DNA of 64,000 bases from Perca fluviatilis (GCF_010015445.1 NC_053128.1:6715368-6779367); one strand, 5' to 3'. Shown: positions 47,873-59,193, counted from the first letter of the stretch. The notes: generated by a model not told the origin, from the sequence alone. Numbers and translations: made by a program.

Positions 47873-47906
<34 letters not shown>
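47850..47906. repeat. (GA)n microsatellite, interrupted
   Basis: GA runs at 47,851-47,867 and 47,876-47,906. Confidence 0.93.
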
Positions 47907-47908
<2 letters not shown>

Positions 47909-47909
47909 T

Positions 47910-49136
47910 TGGTTTCTATGCATTCATTTTAGTCCCAGCCCCTGATTTGAACCAGAGCTGTTGATCTATGCATTAAGTCTTACTGAGGTAAAACAGAGCA
48001 TGAGTAACTATTCAGAGAGAGAGAGAGTGATGGGAGACCTCCGGCAGGAACACACCGTCTGCGATACTCCGTGAAGCGCGCCTGGCTGTTCATACCAGAC
48101 GTGCATTTTTCTGTAGCGGTCACAAAGTGATCCTGCTTTGTGACTCTGCAGAACGGCTCTCTCTGTTCTTTCTCTCTCCACGCGAGTGTGTATGTGTGTG
48201 TCAGTGTGACACGCACTGTCTGTCTGTCCATCCCTCCGTCTCTCTCTCTCTGTGTGCCTGATCGCCTGTCTCGCTTCAGACACAGCTGAGAAATCAACAC
48301 AGCCAAAATCACCGTAAACCTGGGTGTTTTATTTTGAAAATTTGTTTTATTTTGTAAAGTATCGCTCTTCGCTATGGCCTTCCTGTATGACACATTTGCG
48401 GTTCACGGAAGAAATAGAGGAGACGCCGAAACGATTGCTGCAGTGCGCACGCTCCGCTCCTGATTGCACCCGGTGTGGCCAAACAGATTGAATAACATGG
48501 GCGGCGAAAGAAAAATAGATCTGCTTAACGGTGCTTCCTGGCGCACCGCGGCGCTTCCACGTCCTGCGTGTTTTTGGCACTAGACAGCGTTTTTTTTTTT
48601 GCCAAATAATCTTCTGAGATCTCCTGATTTCCCCCTGATTTAATCCGTCAAAAATCAAGTGTGGGCTGCGAGCCCAGTTGCTGCTAACGTTGGCTCAGCT
48701 TGTTCCTCTGAAAACTTCAGATCCAGGTGGGGATGACGACTGAACGGACCAAGACAGCGAACGAGAGAAAGAGAGGTTGCCATTAGGGGCGGTGGGAGAG
48801 ACCAATCATTTGAGAAAGACAGAGACATTTAGAGGCACTTTTAAAAGAGGTGTCACTGTCCACAGGTTTTACCTTCTACTTCTTCTGGATCAAAATAATG
48901 GCCGACACAGCAACAGCAATAAGTTACGTTTGATTGTGATTAATAATATTATTGTCTGGTACATAATGAAGCTGCTTTCTTAATTAAAACGAAAGGTGAA
49001 ACGCAAACCAAATAACATCCCTTTTGAAAGTGTAATTATCCCGTTTTGATTTAAAGCAGCGGGGACTGTGTCCCACCCGAGGGGTCGCAAAGTAAATCTG
49101 TGGGGTTCTGACTTGATTGATTAGAATACGAAATAA
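47910..49136. other. Unassigned stretch, partly GC-rich
   Basis: 48,380-48,580 is CpG-richer than its surroundings, with a CT run near 48,240. Open frames show no domain. 48,678-48,720 is shared with 43,800-43,865. Confidence 0.4.
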
Positions 49137-49180
49137 GGTAGGGGTGGGCGATATGGCAAAATATCAAATCACTTCTTTTT
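49137..49180. mobile_element. hAT terminal scrap (GGGGTGGGCGATAT)
   Basis: TAGGGGTGGGCGATATGGC resembles the left end of the 39,646-39,988 family. The rest is missing. Confidence 0.45.
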
Positions 49181-49494
49181 TTTTCAGGTTTTTTTCAACG
49201 ATGTTATCCTAATTATTTCTTACGTTGGTTTTTAAGACTAGTTTGCAAGGTGCATGTGCGTGCATCTGAGTCTTTCCTTTTGGTGGCTGCAACAATAGGC
49301 GTCTTCTGCCCCTCAGGCCACTAGGACCCTAAGACAACCCCTCTATTCTGCTTTATAATAAATCATGCACAAGTTAGGAGCTAAGGATGAGAAGGAGCTA
49401 ATGGAATTACATTTCACTGGAGTCATAACAATTTCATGTGACAAATACAAATTGATTTGACTGATTGATGGGTGAGCAAAATATCCTTATTTAT
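49181..49494. other. Unassigned stretch
   Basis: No feature recognised. Confidence 0.45.
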
Positions 49495-50016
49495 CAAACC
49501 TCCTTTTGTCCTCGGGTCAAATTATACCCTTTTTCAAAAAGTTTTCTTTCAAACAAATTGTCCAAAAGAATACCGTGGTTGGTTCACTATAATGCTCTTA
49601 ACAAGTTAAATAACCAATTAGTTCACTACTTTCATTGAATTTGGGTGTTTTAGTCAATTTTTATAGCATTTGAAGAAATACCAATTGATAAAAGAACTTT
49701 GAAAAAGTGACAAATGTCAAAAAAGTGACAAAAATGTCAGAAAAGGTGACACCAATGTCAAACAGTTGACACAAATGTCAAACAATTGACAAAAAAGTGA
49801 CAAATGTCAAAAAATATTACAAAAAAGCTTTAACAATTTGGGAGAAAACCCACAAAAACTTCAAAAGGCTCAGAAAAAGTCCACAAACGTTGAAAAATGT
49901 GACAAAAAAGCCACAAAAATGTCCAAAAAGATGACCAAAACATTTATAAGGTTTTTTTGTTGTTTTTTTATTTAAAATGTTTGCAGGTCAACAGGAAGAC
50001 AACACAAGGGTCAAGT
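49495..50016. mobile_element. TTAA-type MITE, decayed, with GTGACAAATGTCAAA repeats
   Basis: The right end GACAACACAAGGG-TCAA matches the 2,379-3,127 family. The left end TCAA-ACCTCCTTTTGTCCTCGG is its decayed partner. The interior (49,700-49,930) is a degenerate tandem of GTGACAAATGTCAAAAA-like units. Confidence 0.55.
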
Positions 50017-50701
50017 TAAACAGGAAAAGTATTTGAATAATATCCAACATTTAGTTTTTATGTATATTTTTTGCAGTGAAAGTCAGGTGAACCCGACCGA
50101 CAAACGTGCGTCATTTTGGGACACAGGTGTTCTGTGTCTGGGCTTGGACTACATGCTTGTGTCTAGAATGTGCAGGTGTTTTACTGTCAAGGGTTTTAAG
50201 CTTCAACACCTCAGCCAAACCAGGTGCCAGGTGAGCAATGTTTCCTTCAATTGCTCTTGTAGTAGTGAATTCCACATTTTGTCCCAACATTGCCAACAGA
50301 GGTTGTGTAGGTAGTCATATTTTGGTAGAAATATGAGTGTTTGGTGCACACTAAGGATATGGCTGGACCGGTTGGGGACAGTGGCTTAAGCTGCTGGAAT
50401 TGTGTTGTGAACCCGACTTTTCAGAGCCACCTTTCAAGCCCACAGAGGGTCAGTGTGTGCATAGTTTCTCAGTGAAGTATTCCTTTGAATACAGACTAAT
50501 CAGCAGTGTGATCAATCCAGGAGGAATTTGTAACATGAGGAGGCTCTTCAGGGTGTGAGGTGTACAGGTCAGAACGTGATTTTTGAATTTCAGTACCCTG
50601 AGCAGCTGGTGAGAGATTTTGAGTCCACGAACAATCTGTTTAACCTGCAATGTGTCTTGTCTGTGTGTTACGGGACAAAACAGAAACCAAAAGAAATGCT
50701 C
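50017..50701. other. Unassigned stretch
   Basis: No known element. The frames at 50,033-50,314 and 50,555-50,908 have no recognised domain. Confidence 0.4.
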
Positions 50702-50739
50702 ATTATAACTAGGGATGCACCGAACCCAGAGTTCGTCCA

Positions 50740-50878
50740 AGAGTATAGAAGTAACAAGAGGCGAAGCTCAATAGAACGTTCCATTGCAACAAACGCACCC
50801 ATGACCAAGATGCAGCTCCGCCATCTTGGACTGACACAATGTTCTAGTGAGTTTCGCCTCTCGTTACTTCTATACTCT
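50740..50878. mobile_element. Nested short MITE
   Basis: AGAGTATAGAAGTAACAAGA with GGCGAAGCTC on the left pairs with GAGTTTCGCC and TCGTTACTTCTATACTCT on the right: about 38 bp of inverted terminus around a 65-bp loop. The insertion duplication is unclear. Confidence 0.65.
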
Positions 50879-51019
50879 TTGACTCTACGCTTGCACTACA
50901 CGCGCTAAGCTAGTCGACGTAATGACGCCACCGTTGATTACGGGAAGGCGTTTACGTAGGTGGAGCGTTCAACGCAGTAGGCTGTGAGAAAGTGGAAATG
51001 GAACTCGGGAGCAGAAAAA

Positions 51020-51165
51020 GTTGTTGTTTGGCAGTACTTTCAGTCAAAAGAAGGACATTCAAGTCCAGCTCCATGTTCAATTTGCAATGCCGATTTTTGT
51101 CTCGTGGTGGCGAGGACCCTAAACAATACACAACATGGCCGCTGTTAAGGCATTTGCGGTGAACA
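51020..51165 (+). pseudogene. BED zinc finger fossil of hAT transposase
   Basis: From 51,023 the plus strand reads VVWQYFQSKEGHSS and then CSIC, the aromatic start and Cys pair of a BED finger. A one-base slip near the T run at 51,093-51,098 moves the second half (RGGEDPKQYTT, LLRHLR) into the next frame. The first His ligand (in RHLR) is present; the second is not in register. It is thus broken both by the shift and beyond the first His. The family is the same as the BED fingers at 36,800 and 58,273, but the sequence is different. Confidence 0.65.
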
Positions 51166-51482
51166 TCCCAAAAAGTAGCTGAAAATAGTGGGGGGGGGGG
51201 GTCGGTTCTGGATTCGGCAGAACCTTAACCAGTGGGTTCGGTATTCGGCCGAACCCCAAAAATCTGGGTTCGGTGCATCCCTAATTATAACATCAGAATG
51301 CAACTATGAGACAGAACTGACTTTTGAAATGTCCCTAAATGCAGCATTTGGTGTCTCTCTCTGGAAGTGTACGGAAGAGGATTAGGGCAAAAAAAATTCG
51401 GAGAAATGTATTCTTAGACTTTTAATTCTTTTAATTCATACTATAAACTCAGAACTCAAGTAAATTTTTTCACATGTTGCAC

Positions 51483-51596
51483 TAAAGCCGCCTACACATG
51501 ATAAGCGATTTTTCTCTCTGAGCACCGCTAGGTAAGTTGCAGAGAGCAAAGCGCAGAGACCAAATCGCAGCGCAGGTAAACGTGTAGGCGGCTTAA
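51483..51596. mobile_element. 108-bp Harbinger-like MITE
   Basis: Inverted ends AGCCGCCTACACATG and CGTGTAGGCGGCT between TAA trinucleotides, a 3-bp duplication of the kind PIF/Harbinger elements make. No coding capacity. Confidence 0.75.
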
Positions 51597-51669
51597 TACT
51601 CTTCCGTAGAAGTGGACACACTCTTCTTCTGCAGAAATCTAATCAACAAGTGCAGAGAGACAGACTGAA

Positions 51670-51681
51670 TGTGTATGTGCA

Positions 51682-51715
<34 letters not shown>

Positions 51716-51835
51716 CCACTGCTTGTTTCTCATTGTATGTTGTGTTTCTTGCCTTGTATGGGTGTGTTTTGCTGTTTCGGTCTGAGTGTGTGTGTGTGTG
51801 TCATGCTGGTTGTGTGTCAGTGTGTGTCAGAGTGT
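51670..51835. repeat. Imperfect (GT)n tracts
   Basis: GT runs at 51,681-51,714 and 51,786-51,833 with interruptions. Confidence 0.85.
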
Positions 51836-52563
51836 GTCCCTGCAGCCTTGCACACATGCAGACATGCTAACTCGTTAGCGGCTTCTCACTCCTTGTTTCC
51901 AGAAAAGGAGGTGCCATCCAGGTGGCAATCCCACAATGCACCTCTCTCCAGTTAGTGTTAATGGTCGCTGTTGGTAACAACCGTGTCAGGGGAGAAAACA
52001 GGGAATCTGCATTTTACAGATGGGGGGCGGGTTGTACCTTTCTCTTTGTCACCTTTCAATAATCACTTACAAATACTAATCAGTATTTAATCAGAAGTAA
52101 TTACCATCTAAATCCTTGCCAAAATTCCCCACATTTCCCAAAATACCAAATATAACTAGCTGAATAGAGAGCCATGTTTCACACAGAATTAGAGTAAATT
52201 TATGGTTGTGGCTGAGGGGGGGTGCTTACTTTGCAGTTAGCTTACATTAGCTAGTAATTAATAGTGCACCCCGCGGTCCCTCCGCTTCACTCCCAGCCTC
52301 TAGGAGACCACTTCGCTGGCTGGGTTTGAGTTGCTGCAGCCGCTGCTGAAGGTCCAAAGCACATGGGGACTCTTTGTGGTAGGTGCCGCGGGCGTTTGTT
52401 GACATTAGCGAACTCCATTCCTAATCAATGTTAGATAGTGTTGCACCTAACGTTGGCACTGAATTGCAAACGACTGACTCGTGACTTCGTTTGGCTCAAA
52501 TGGCCAATCAACTTGCCCGACGTGCTGTTTTCCCGGCCCCGGGCCATCGGTCCATTGCTACAG
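51836..52563. other. Unassigned stretch
   Basis: 52,260-52,400 is GC-richer. No gene recognised. Confidence 0.4.
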
Positions 52564-53510
52564 CAAGTATTTTAAATTAAGTATGTTTCTTTCTACCGTT
52601 GTTTTTTCATATAGACCAATGCTGGTTAAAGTTAACTTAACTGATGTCCTATAGAAGTCTGCTGTAACAAACGCTAACGTTAGCTAATATCTCCCGAACA
52701 GCAAGTATGTTCAATTAAAGGTTCCATGGAATGAAAATTGCGTTCCCCCAGCCTGCCTATGGTCCCCCAGTGGCTAGAAATGGTGATAGGTGTAAACCGA
52801 GCCCTGGGTATCCTGCTCTGCCTTTGAGAAAATGAAAGCTCAGATGGGCCGATCTGGAATCTTCTCTTTATGAGGTCATAAGGGGAAAGGTTACCTCCCC
52901 TTTCTCTGCTTTGCCCGCAAAGAGAATTTGGCCCACCCATGAGAGAGAGAGAGAGACATCATGGCTTTCAAACAAGCAAAGTTGGTCAAGGCCAAACCCC
53001 CACCCTCCACCTTGCCCCCCTTCTCTCCTCCTCAATAGCTACAGACACAGAAATGGCACATCCTAAGGAAAGCTCATTGTGGGACTGGCTTTAGTGGCTG
53101 TAATTCTGCACCAAGGCAGAATTTCGGGAAAGCAACTTCAGATACAGTATTAGGGGACCACTAAGGTCTATATAAAAGAGACTTCAGATACAGTATTAGG
53201 GGACCACTAAGGTCTATATAAAAGCATCCAAAGAGCACCATGTCATGGGACCTTTAAGTATGTTTCTCTCTACGTTTGTTTTTTCACATAGACCCGGGCT
53301 GGTTAAAGTTAACTTAACTGATGTTATGCAGAGATCCGCTGTAACAAGCGCTAACGTTAGCTTATATCTCCCCAAACAGCAAGTCTCTGCCATTGTTTTT
53401 CCACATAGAAACGGGCTGTTTAAAGTTAATTTAACATCAACTGTTGTCATGGTGGTCTGGCAGCGGTCCACCGGAACAAGCGCTAACATTAGCTAATGTC
53501 AGCTATTGTA
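52564..53510. repeat. Tandem ~125-140-bp repeat, three units, split by a MITE
   Basis: Units begin near 52,577, 53,256 and 53,382. Each contains CATAGAC or CATAGAA, GGCTGGTTAAAGTTAACTTA-like text and CGCTAACGTTAGC. The MITE at 52,719-53,253 sits between units 1 and 2. The minus-strand frame at 53,214-53,489 is a reading of the repeat. Confidence 0.8.
52715..53257. mobile_element. TTAA MITE
   Basis: Ends TTAA-AGGTTCCATGG and CATGGGACCT-TTAA. Inside, a 46-bp segment (ACTTCAGATACAGTATTAGG onward) is directly duplicated at 53,135-53,180 and 53,181-53,226. Confidence 0.8.
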
Positions 53511-53724
53511 GCTAATACGAGAGAAACATTTACTTGCTGGTTGGGAGTTCCAGGTGAACTTTTAAAAGCAGTTGGTGTAGATATATGGTAAAGCCAGAGG
53601 CTTATCGCAGTCAGAGGAGCCAAGGGGCAATTCACAGACAGGTCTGAATGTGTTTGTGAGAGACAAAAAGAAAGGGTAAAGGAGGGGCTGAGCAATGCTC
53701 TGTGCACAGCTCTACAATTTTACC
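53511..53724. other. Unassigned stretch
   Basis: No feature recognised. Confidence 0.45.
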
Positions 53725-53817
53725 CATTTTGAATAGCATAAGAAATAGTCAAATATCGCGATAAAATCAGATATTGTGGCGCGCTGCCACAAATAAATCA
53801 ATGTATGGGAAACACTG
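53725..53817. mobile_element. hAT terminal fragment (GGGAAACACTG)
   Basis: TCAATGTATGGGAAACACTG is the inverted counterpart of the terminus at 40,238. TATCGCGATAAAATCAGATA lies just inside. Confidence 0.55.
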
Positions 53818-54048
53818 GAAAGTATGCATGCAATAAGAAAATAAATGTCTATTTTGAAAAAAGTAAAATAATCCGTGACTGAGTAAAAGTAATATGCACC
53901 AGTTCACTGTAATTTTGCAGTTTTCTAGATTTGAATATTTGACTCAGCAGGTTCATTGAAGCGACACAACAAGCCAAAACAGGAAGTCAAGACAACATCA
54001 TACAGTCACATTTGCCCACAGTTTTGGAATGAAATATTCAATAATCAC

Positions 54049-54111
<63 letters not shown>

Positions 54112-54160
54112 TGAATTTATATAGCGCTTTTCACAAACTCAAAGTCGCTTATGACAAATG
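54049..54160. repeat. (AAT)n and TATATAGCGCTTT repeat
   Basis: (AAT)n at 54,049-54,108 followed by TTGAATTTATATAGCGCTTT, a pairing common at the ends of fish retroelement copies. Confidence 0.75.
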
Positions 54161-54318
54161 ACATATGACAGTGAGATGTTTCTGATGTCCACATACTTTT
54201 GGCTATGTAGAGGAGGAGGTGCAGATTCTCTCTCTTCATGTCTCTGTTGACAGACTTCTAAATAATTACTGGAAGAGGGAAACAGACAAACACATTAGTT
54301 TCAGTCTCACTTATAATC

Positions 54319-54374
<56 letters not shown>
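54319..54374. repeat. (GT)n microsatellite
   Basis: GT run of about 55 bp. Confidence 0.97.
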
Positions 54375-54375
<1 letters not shown>

Positions 54376-54759
54376 AGTCAACATGAGCAGTGTTAGTGCT
54401 TTGTTAACCATACAGAGTGAGTCTTCTGTCTTTCTTTCTTCTGTCTCTTTATGTATTCACAGGTTTTCATCTTTGATCAGTGTTAACAGTCTGCAGATAT
54501 GAAAATGGTCTCATCTAATTTAGTATTGAACCAATTAGTCTATGAGTTTATAGACTGAAAATGAAGTGACAACTATCAAAGAAAAAACCTGTCAAATATT
54601 CTCTGGTTCCAGCTTCTCAGATGCGAGGATTTTCTGCTCGTCTCTGATTGTAAACTGATCCTTTTTTGGTTGAGCAATTAATCAGAGAAGCCCTAGTCTA
54701 AATGCTCTGCCTTTTACTTTAATTGTACAGTACCCCCAAACCTGCCTCCTCTCAGCCCA

Positions 54760-54910
54760 CCTGTTAGTACAGATGGCAGGCTGGTGACTGGTGACCTGCT
54801 GGTAGATAAACTGTTCTGTAACTGGAAGGTCGCAAGTTTGATCCCTGGCTCGCCTACTGTGTCCATCAACATCCATTTCTGTCAGAGTGTCCTTCAGCAA
54901 GCCGCCAAAC
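54760..54910 (+). mobile_element. SINE-like fragment
   Basis: GGTCGCAAGTTTGATCCCTG resembles a tRNA B-box region and CAGAGTGTCCTTCAGCAAG is a phrase that follows it in fish SINE-like repeats. The A box is not clear. Confidence 0.4.
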
Positions 54911-55859
54911 CATTACCTGTTCCTGTATTACATATTAGGATTTAGTGATGGAGAAAACAAACAACGGTGCATTCTTATGTATAGCTTATTAATAAAATAC
55001 TGGATTCAGACAGAGAACGCCATGCTGTTTTGGTATTTCCTCCGGCAAGTCTATTGTTTTCTATTTTAGGATGCAATGTTTTCTATGTTTTATGTAGTGT
55101 GATAATTGTTTCTAAACGATTCCTGTTATTAGCCTTGCTATCAGCATTGCTCCCTATAGGGATGGACATGTCGATCACATTCTGTTGGTTGGTCAGTCGG
55201 TTGGTTTGCTACTGGAATATCTGACAACTACTGTACGGCTTGCTGTAGAATTTTGTAAATATTAATGCTCCCCATACGTGCATACGCACATCTGTAAGCA
55301 ATGTTCCCTTTATAAATTGGTGTTGAATGTCAAATAAGTAACGTTACCTGAAAACCGCGTGTAGATTATTTTTAGCATCTCACATCACACTTTTCAGTCA
55401 CTACTACGGTCAGAAACATTGTGCCAAAATATGAACAATAACGTCGCTGTCAACGGGCTTATCTGCTAATGTTGGCTACCGACCGTTACCTTGAAACCAT
55501 CCAGCAAATAGACGGTACCGTAGGGTGCCGTTACCGGAAACCGGTGACTTAACGTCACCGCTCATTTTACACACAGTTTAACAACAAAACAAAACGCTGA
55601 GTGAACATTACTAGCTACGTTTTGTCATGTTGGTTTTGAGCGGTATGCACCCCCACTAACCTGGAAAACGGTTTAAACAGTAACGTTAATACAGCGTGGG
55701 AGTCACAAGGATGGCAGCGTTCGCTAACGTTAGCTTCTTGTCTCATCTGGGGTCTGATAAACCGTAAATTCATAAAATTCAGTGTCCACAATGCTATTTT
55801 CCAATAAACTGTAGCTTTCATATTTCACCGCCACGGCAAAATCCACATAGAGGAAATCA
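54911..55859. other. Unassigned stretch
   Basis: No gene recognised. 55,510-55,560 is rich in GGTACCG/ACCGGT text. Confidence 0.4.
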
Positions 55860-56050
55860 CAATCACAATCGTCCTGCTCCGGATGGAGCAAGGGTGCTTC
55901 TGCAAAATAGCCTCCGGAAGGAATTTTGTTTGTTGTTTAAGTCGTGGAAAAGATAACTCAGATTGGACAGATAGTCTAGCTAGCTGTCTGGATTTACCCC
56001 GCAGAGATCTGAGGAGCAGTTAACCATAGTCCTCACAAATCCAGTTTTTA
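55860..56050 (-). repeat. Dispersed repeat 'CAGATCTCTGCAG' family, copy 4
   Basis: GCAGAGATCTGAGGAGCAGT, TTGGACAGATAGTCTAGC and ACCATAGTCCTCACAAATCC match copies 1 and 2. Confidence 0.7.
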
Positions 56051-57254
56051 TAAATCTGAACAGATTGCTGCCAGATCGGGTTGTCGTTGCAAGATTTATC
56101 ATTCCTGCATATTTTTTTTTAGCTTACAACCAAATACTAGCAAAACTAATGACATTTCCATCAGGCTCAGATGTACTTTGTGTTTAGCGCTAATTAGCAA
56201 ATGTTAACATGCTAACATGCATAAGATGGTGAACGAACATGGTACTAGCAGCCAGGTTCCCCGGGTGACCTTGTGTCAGATCCGCTCTGCTTTCTGCTGA
56301 AATGCTGAAGCATTGACATGGTGCTACTGTAAGCTAGTTCGGTTTTACAATATAAACTTTGAGCAGAGATGTTTTATCTTGAAACGATCCCAAACGTTGG
56401 ACACTTTCTGTCATTTTCCCTGGCTTTTTTTTCTTCTCTTCACCCCTTGCTATTTCCTCTCTCTTTTCATTTTCACCTCCCCTGTAGACAGCCCATAAGC
56501 ATATTTTGTGTAGTAATATTTTCGGTGCGTTTATCAAATTAGTCAAGTTACTCGAAGAATCGTTTCAGCCGTGGTCTATATCGCTGTTGTCAAGTTATTT
56601 TTAGTAATGTGCCTTTAACATTACGGACGGCAAGAAGCCGCTGAGCATCACGCTGTCTGCATCAGAAGGGAAAAAGTCGAAGGAGCTGAATCAGCTGCTG
56701 GGAAGGTTCTGGGTGTGCAGGGCGTAGCTTGTTTCTGTCTTCACAGAGTGACTGTGTGGGACTGATTTCTCAGTAAATGGCTGCTATAACACTGTGTTGT
56801 TTTCAATGGTCATCTGATGGAATTCACCTGAGCCCCGCTCTCACTTCCCTTCATTACCACCACAGACCAACTGCTACATAACTAATGCACAGGGCTCTTC
56901 CTGTACAGGTGCATGTGATGTGAGTGTGTGTGTGTGCATGTGCAGCTATTTATAATCCCGTCCCAACCGCAAAGGTTCATGACACCCAAATACATTGTGT
57001 CAGACTGTGGTAACTGCTGCAGCACTTTACAGACCTCCAGAGTTTCAGTCTGAGATGAAATAATCAGGAAGTTATTTTTTTTTTCTTTTTCAAATATCAA
57101 GAGTTGTAGTGGATGAAGTGGAGCTCTAGGATGAATTATCGAAACGTGTGAGGCACAATTTTGCTGATACCAGCAGTAAGTAAATCCAGGGCTATACCTT
57201 TTTGAAGCTAAAAAGCTGTAGTTAAGAAAACACACACAGGTTAAAATCACATTG
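56051..57254. other. Unassigned stretch
   Basis: No feature recognised, apart from a short TG run near 56,922 and a T run near 57,068. Confidence 0.4.
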
Positions 57255-57483
57255 GTTAAAACCAGTGATGCCACGTAACGCGTTACTTGTAACCCGTTAC
57301 TCTAATCTGACCACTTTTTTCAGTAACGAGTAATCTAACGCGTTACTATTTCCAAACCAGTAATCAGATTAAAGTTACTTATCCAAGTCACTGTGAGTTA
57401 CTATTTATGTAATTTTCCTTAGTAAAAATATATATTTTTGCTTTCTTCTTGCGTCTCGGGGAGTGAAGTCACGTATGCGACAA

Positions 57484-58240
57484 GTCACGTTTTCGGCATG
57501 AGGACAGGTCACGTTTTCGGCACGAGGACAGGTCATGTTTTCGGCACGAGGACAGGTCACATTTTCGGCACGAGGACAGGTCACGTTTTCGGCACGAGGA
57601 CAGGTCATGTTTTCGGCACGAGGACAGGTCATGTTTTCGGCACGAGGACAGGTCATGTTTTCGGCATGAGGACAGGTCATGTTTTCGGCATGAGGACAGG
57701 TCACGTTTTTGGCATGAGGACAGGTCATGTTTTCGGCATGAGGACAGGTCATGTTTTCAGCATGAGGACAGGTCACGTTTTTGGCATGAGGACAGGTCAT
57801 GTTTTCAGCATGAGGACAGGTCATGTTTTCAGCATGAGGACAGGTCATGTTTTCAGCATGAGGACAGGTCATGTTTTCAGCATGAGGACAGGTCATGTTT
57901 TCAGCATGAGGACAGGTCATGTTTTCAGCATGAGGACAGGTCATGTTTTCAGCAGGACAGGTCACGCGTTTCAGCATGAGGACAGGTCACGTTTTCAGCA
58001 TGAGGACAGGTCATGTTTTCAGCATGAGGACAGGTCACGGACAGGTCACGTTTTCAGCATGAGGACAGGTCACGTTTTCAGCATGAGGACAGGTCACGTT
58101 TTCAGCATGAGGACAGGTCACGGACAGGTCACGTTTTCAGCATGAGGACAGGTCACGTTTTCAGCATGAGGACAGGTCACGGACAGGTCACGTTTTCAGC
58201 ATGAGGACAGGTCACGTTTTCAGCATGAGGACAGGTCACG
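57484..58240. repeat. 24-bp minisatellite inside hAT relic
   Basis: About thirty units of CACGTTTTCGGCACGAGGACAGGT-type sequence, here CACGTTTTCGGCACGAGGAC plus AGGT. Variants drift along the array from CGGCACG through CGGCATG to CAGCATG. Beyond about 57,950 units are interrupted by short CACGGACAGGT insertions (58,038, 58,119 and 58,178). Since 24 is a multiple of 3, both strands stay open (235 codons plus, 190 codons minus), giving octapeptide repeats (MRTGHVFG, ENMTCPHA) that need not be protein. Confidence 0.97.
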
Positions 58241-58272
58241 TGTACCACGCAGCGACACAAACGTAAACGACA

Positions 58273-58629
58273 ATGGAGGGAGGAGAGAGATGCGCGTTTT
58301 CTAGCTGGAAATACAGTCACTATTTTGAGTTTGTGTCAGCTAAAGACGGCAATATTAAGGTTCGTTGTACACTCTGTGCTGGTGGAGACAAAGTGCTATC
58401 TAGCTACAAAAACACTACGTCAAATTTGAAGAAACATTTGGAGTCGCAGCGCTGCAGTCAAACTTATAGAGCAAGTCCCAGCAGGTGGTGGGAAGCAGAG
58501 AGCAGGAGGCCCCCCACCACCCAAACAACAAAAGCTGGACATCGGTGCAAAACCAGTGAGCGGGGGAGAGTTGAAGAAGTTGGTCGGGCAGTATGTTGTA
58601 GCGGAAATGCTGCCCTTAAACACGGTTGA
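58273..58629 (+). pseudogene. hAT transposase N-terminus with BED finger (frameshifted, truncated)
   Basis: ATG at 58,273 opens MEGGERC, and residues 12-61 form a BED finger: WKYSHYFEF, C32 and C35 (CTLC), SNLKKHL with H55. The fourth ligand position, residue 60, is Arg (codon CGC at 58,450-58,452) where His is expected, so zinc binding is probably impaired. After about residue 65 the frame is no longer transposase-like. The plausible continuation (GELKKLVGQYVVAEMLPL, then NTVDS) is in another frame and ends in a stop near 58,652, so at least one indel lies near 58,465-58,485. The catalytic domain that should follow is absent. The start lies only ~30 bp after the minisatellite. Confidence 0.7.
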
Positions 58630-59193
58630 CTCGTTCTCTTTCGTGCCATAATAAACCAGATCCTACTACTGGCAACACCGAGCTGCCTCACAGTAAACCG
58701 GTTGTCATTTTTATGTTGAGGCTGTGGGGGTGTTGACGGCATGCTGAATGTAACTAATAAAGTAACTTGTAATCTAACTTCGTTACTTTTAAAATCAAGT
58801 AATCTGTAAAGTAACTAAATTACTTTTATAATCAAGTAATCTGTAAAGTAACTAAATTACTTTTATAATCAAGTAATCTGTAAAGTAACTAAGTTACTTT
58901 TTCAAAGTAACTGTGGCAACACTGGTTAAAACAAACACGGAAAAATGACTACATAAAAAGTGGCAAAGTTACCAGGTCACCAATCACAGGCTCATTAAAA
59001 TGGAGATAAAAAAAGTTTTTATGGGACAGTGTTGAAACCGTCAGTAGTCAGTTCAGCTTGAAGCCAACCCGTTCTCACTCCCAACTCGCCAAATACTGAC
59101 GCTTGGTTAGTGGCTCTTAGCATCGGATACCAACGCAAAACGTACACTTTAACATCTGTTTGGGACACATCGGGGAGCTGCGTCTCCATAGTA

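Larger units (their letters stand above)
50710..51283 (+). mobile_element. hAT relic (TAGGGATGCACCGAA ends) with BED fossil and nested MITE
   Basis: Inverted ends TAGGGATGCACCGAACCC and GGGTTCGGTGCATCCCTA with a perfect 8-bp duplication ATTATAAC (50,702-50,709 and 51,284-51,291). A smaller inverted repeat (50,740-50,878) sits inside the left part, and a BED finger fossil lies at 51,020-51,165. No catalytic domain. Confidence 0.9.
57263..58924 (+). mobile_element. hAT relic (1,662 bp) with minisatellite and BED finger
   Basis: Inverted ends CAGTGATGCCAC and GTGGCAACACTG with a perfect 8-bp duplication GTTAAAAC (57,255-57,262 and 58,925-58,932). Subterminal GTTACTTGTAACCCGTTACT-type text on the left mirrors AAGTAACTTGTAATCTAAC on the right, which is repeated about three times (58,760-58,910). 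The interior holds a 24-bp minisatellite and the N-terminal part of a transposase gene. The catalytic region is deleted. Confidence 0.92.

Noticed and set aside
53214..53496. Opposed ~90-codon frames with internal repeats
   Set aside because: The apparent protein repeat reflects the ~125-bp DNA tandem duplication.
57405..58145. Octapeptide-repeat proteins on both strands of the 24-bp array
   Set aside because: Openness follows from a unit length divisible by three with no stop in the unit. Both strands qualify equally, and no secretion or other signal supports either.
57484..58240. CRISPR-like array
   Set aside because: Units are directly contiguous with no unique spacers, and the context is a vertebrate transposon.
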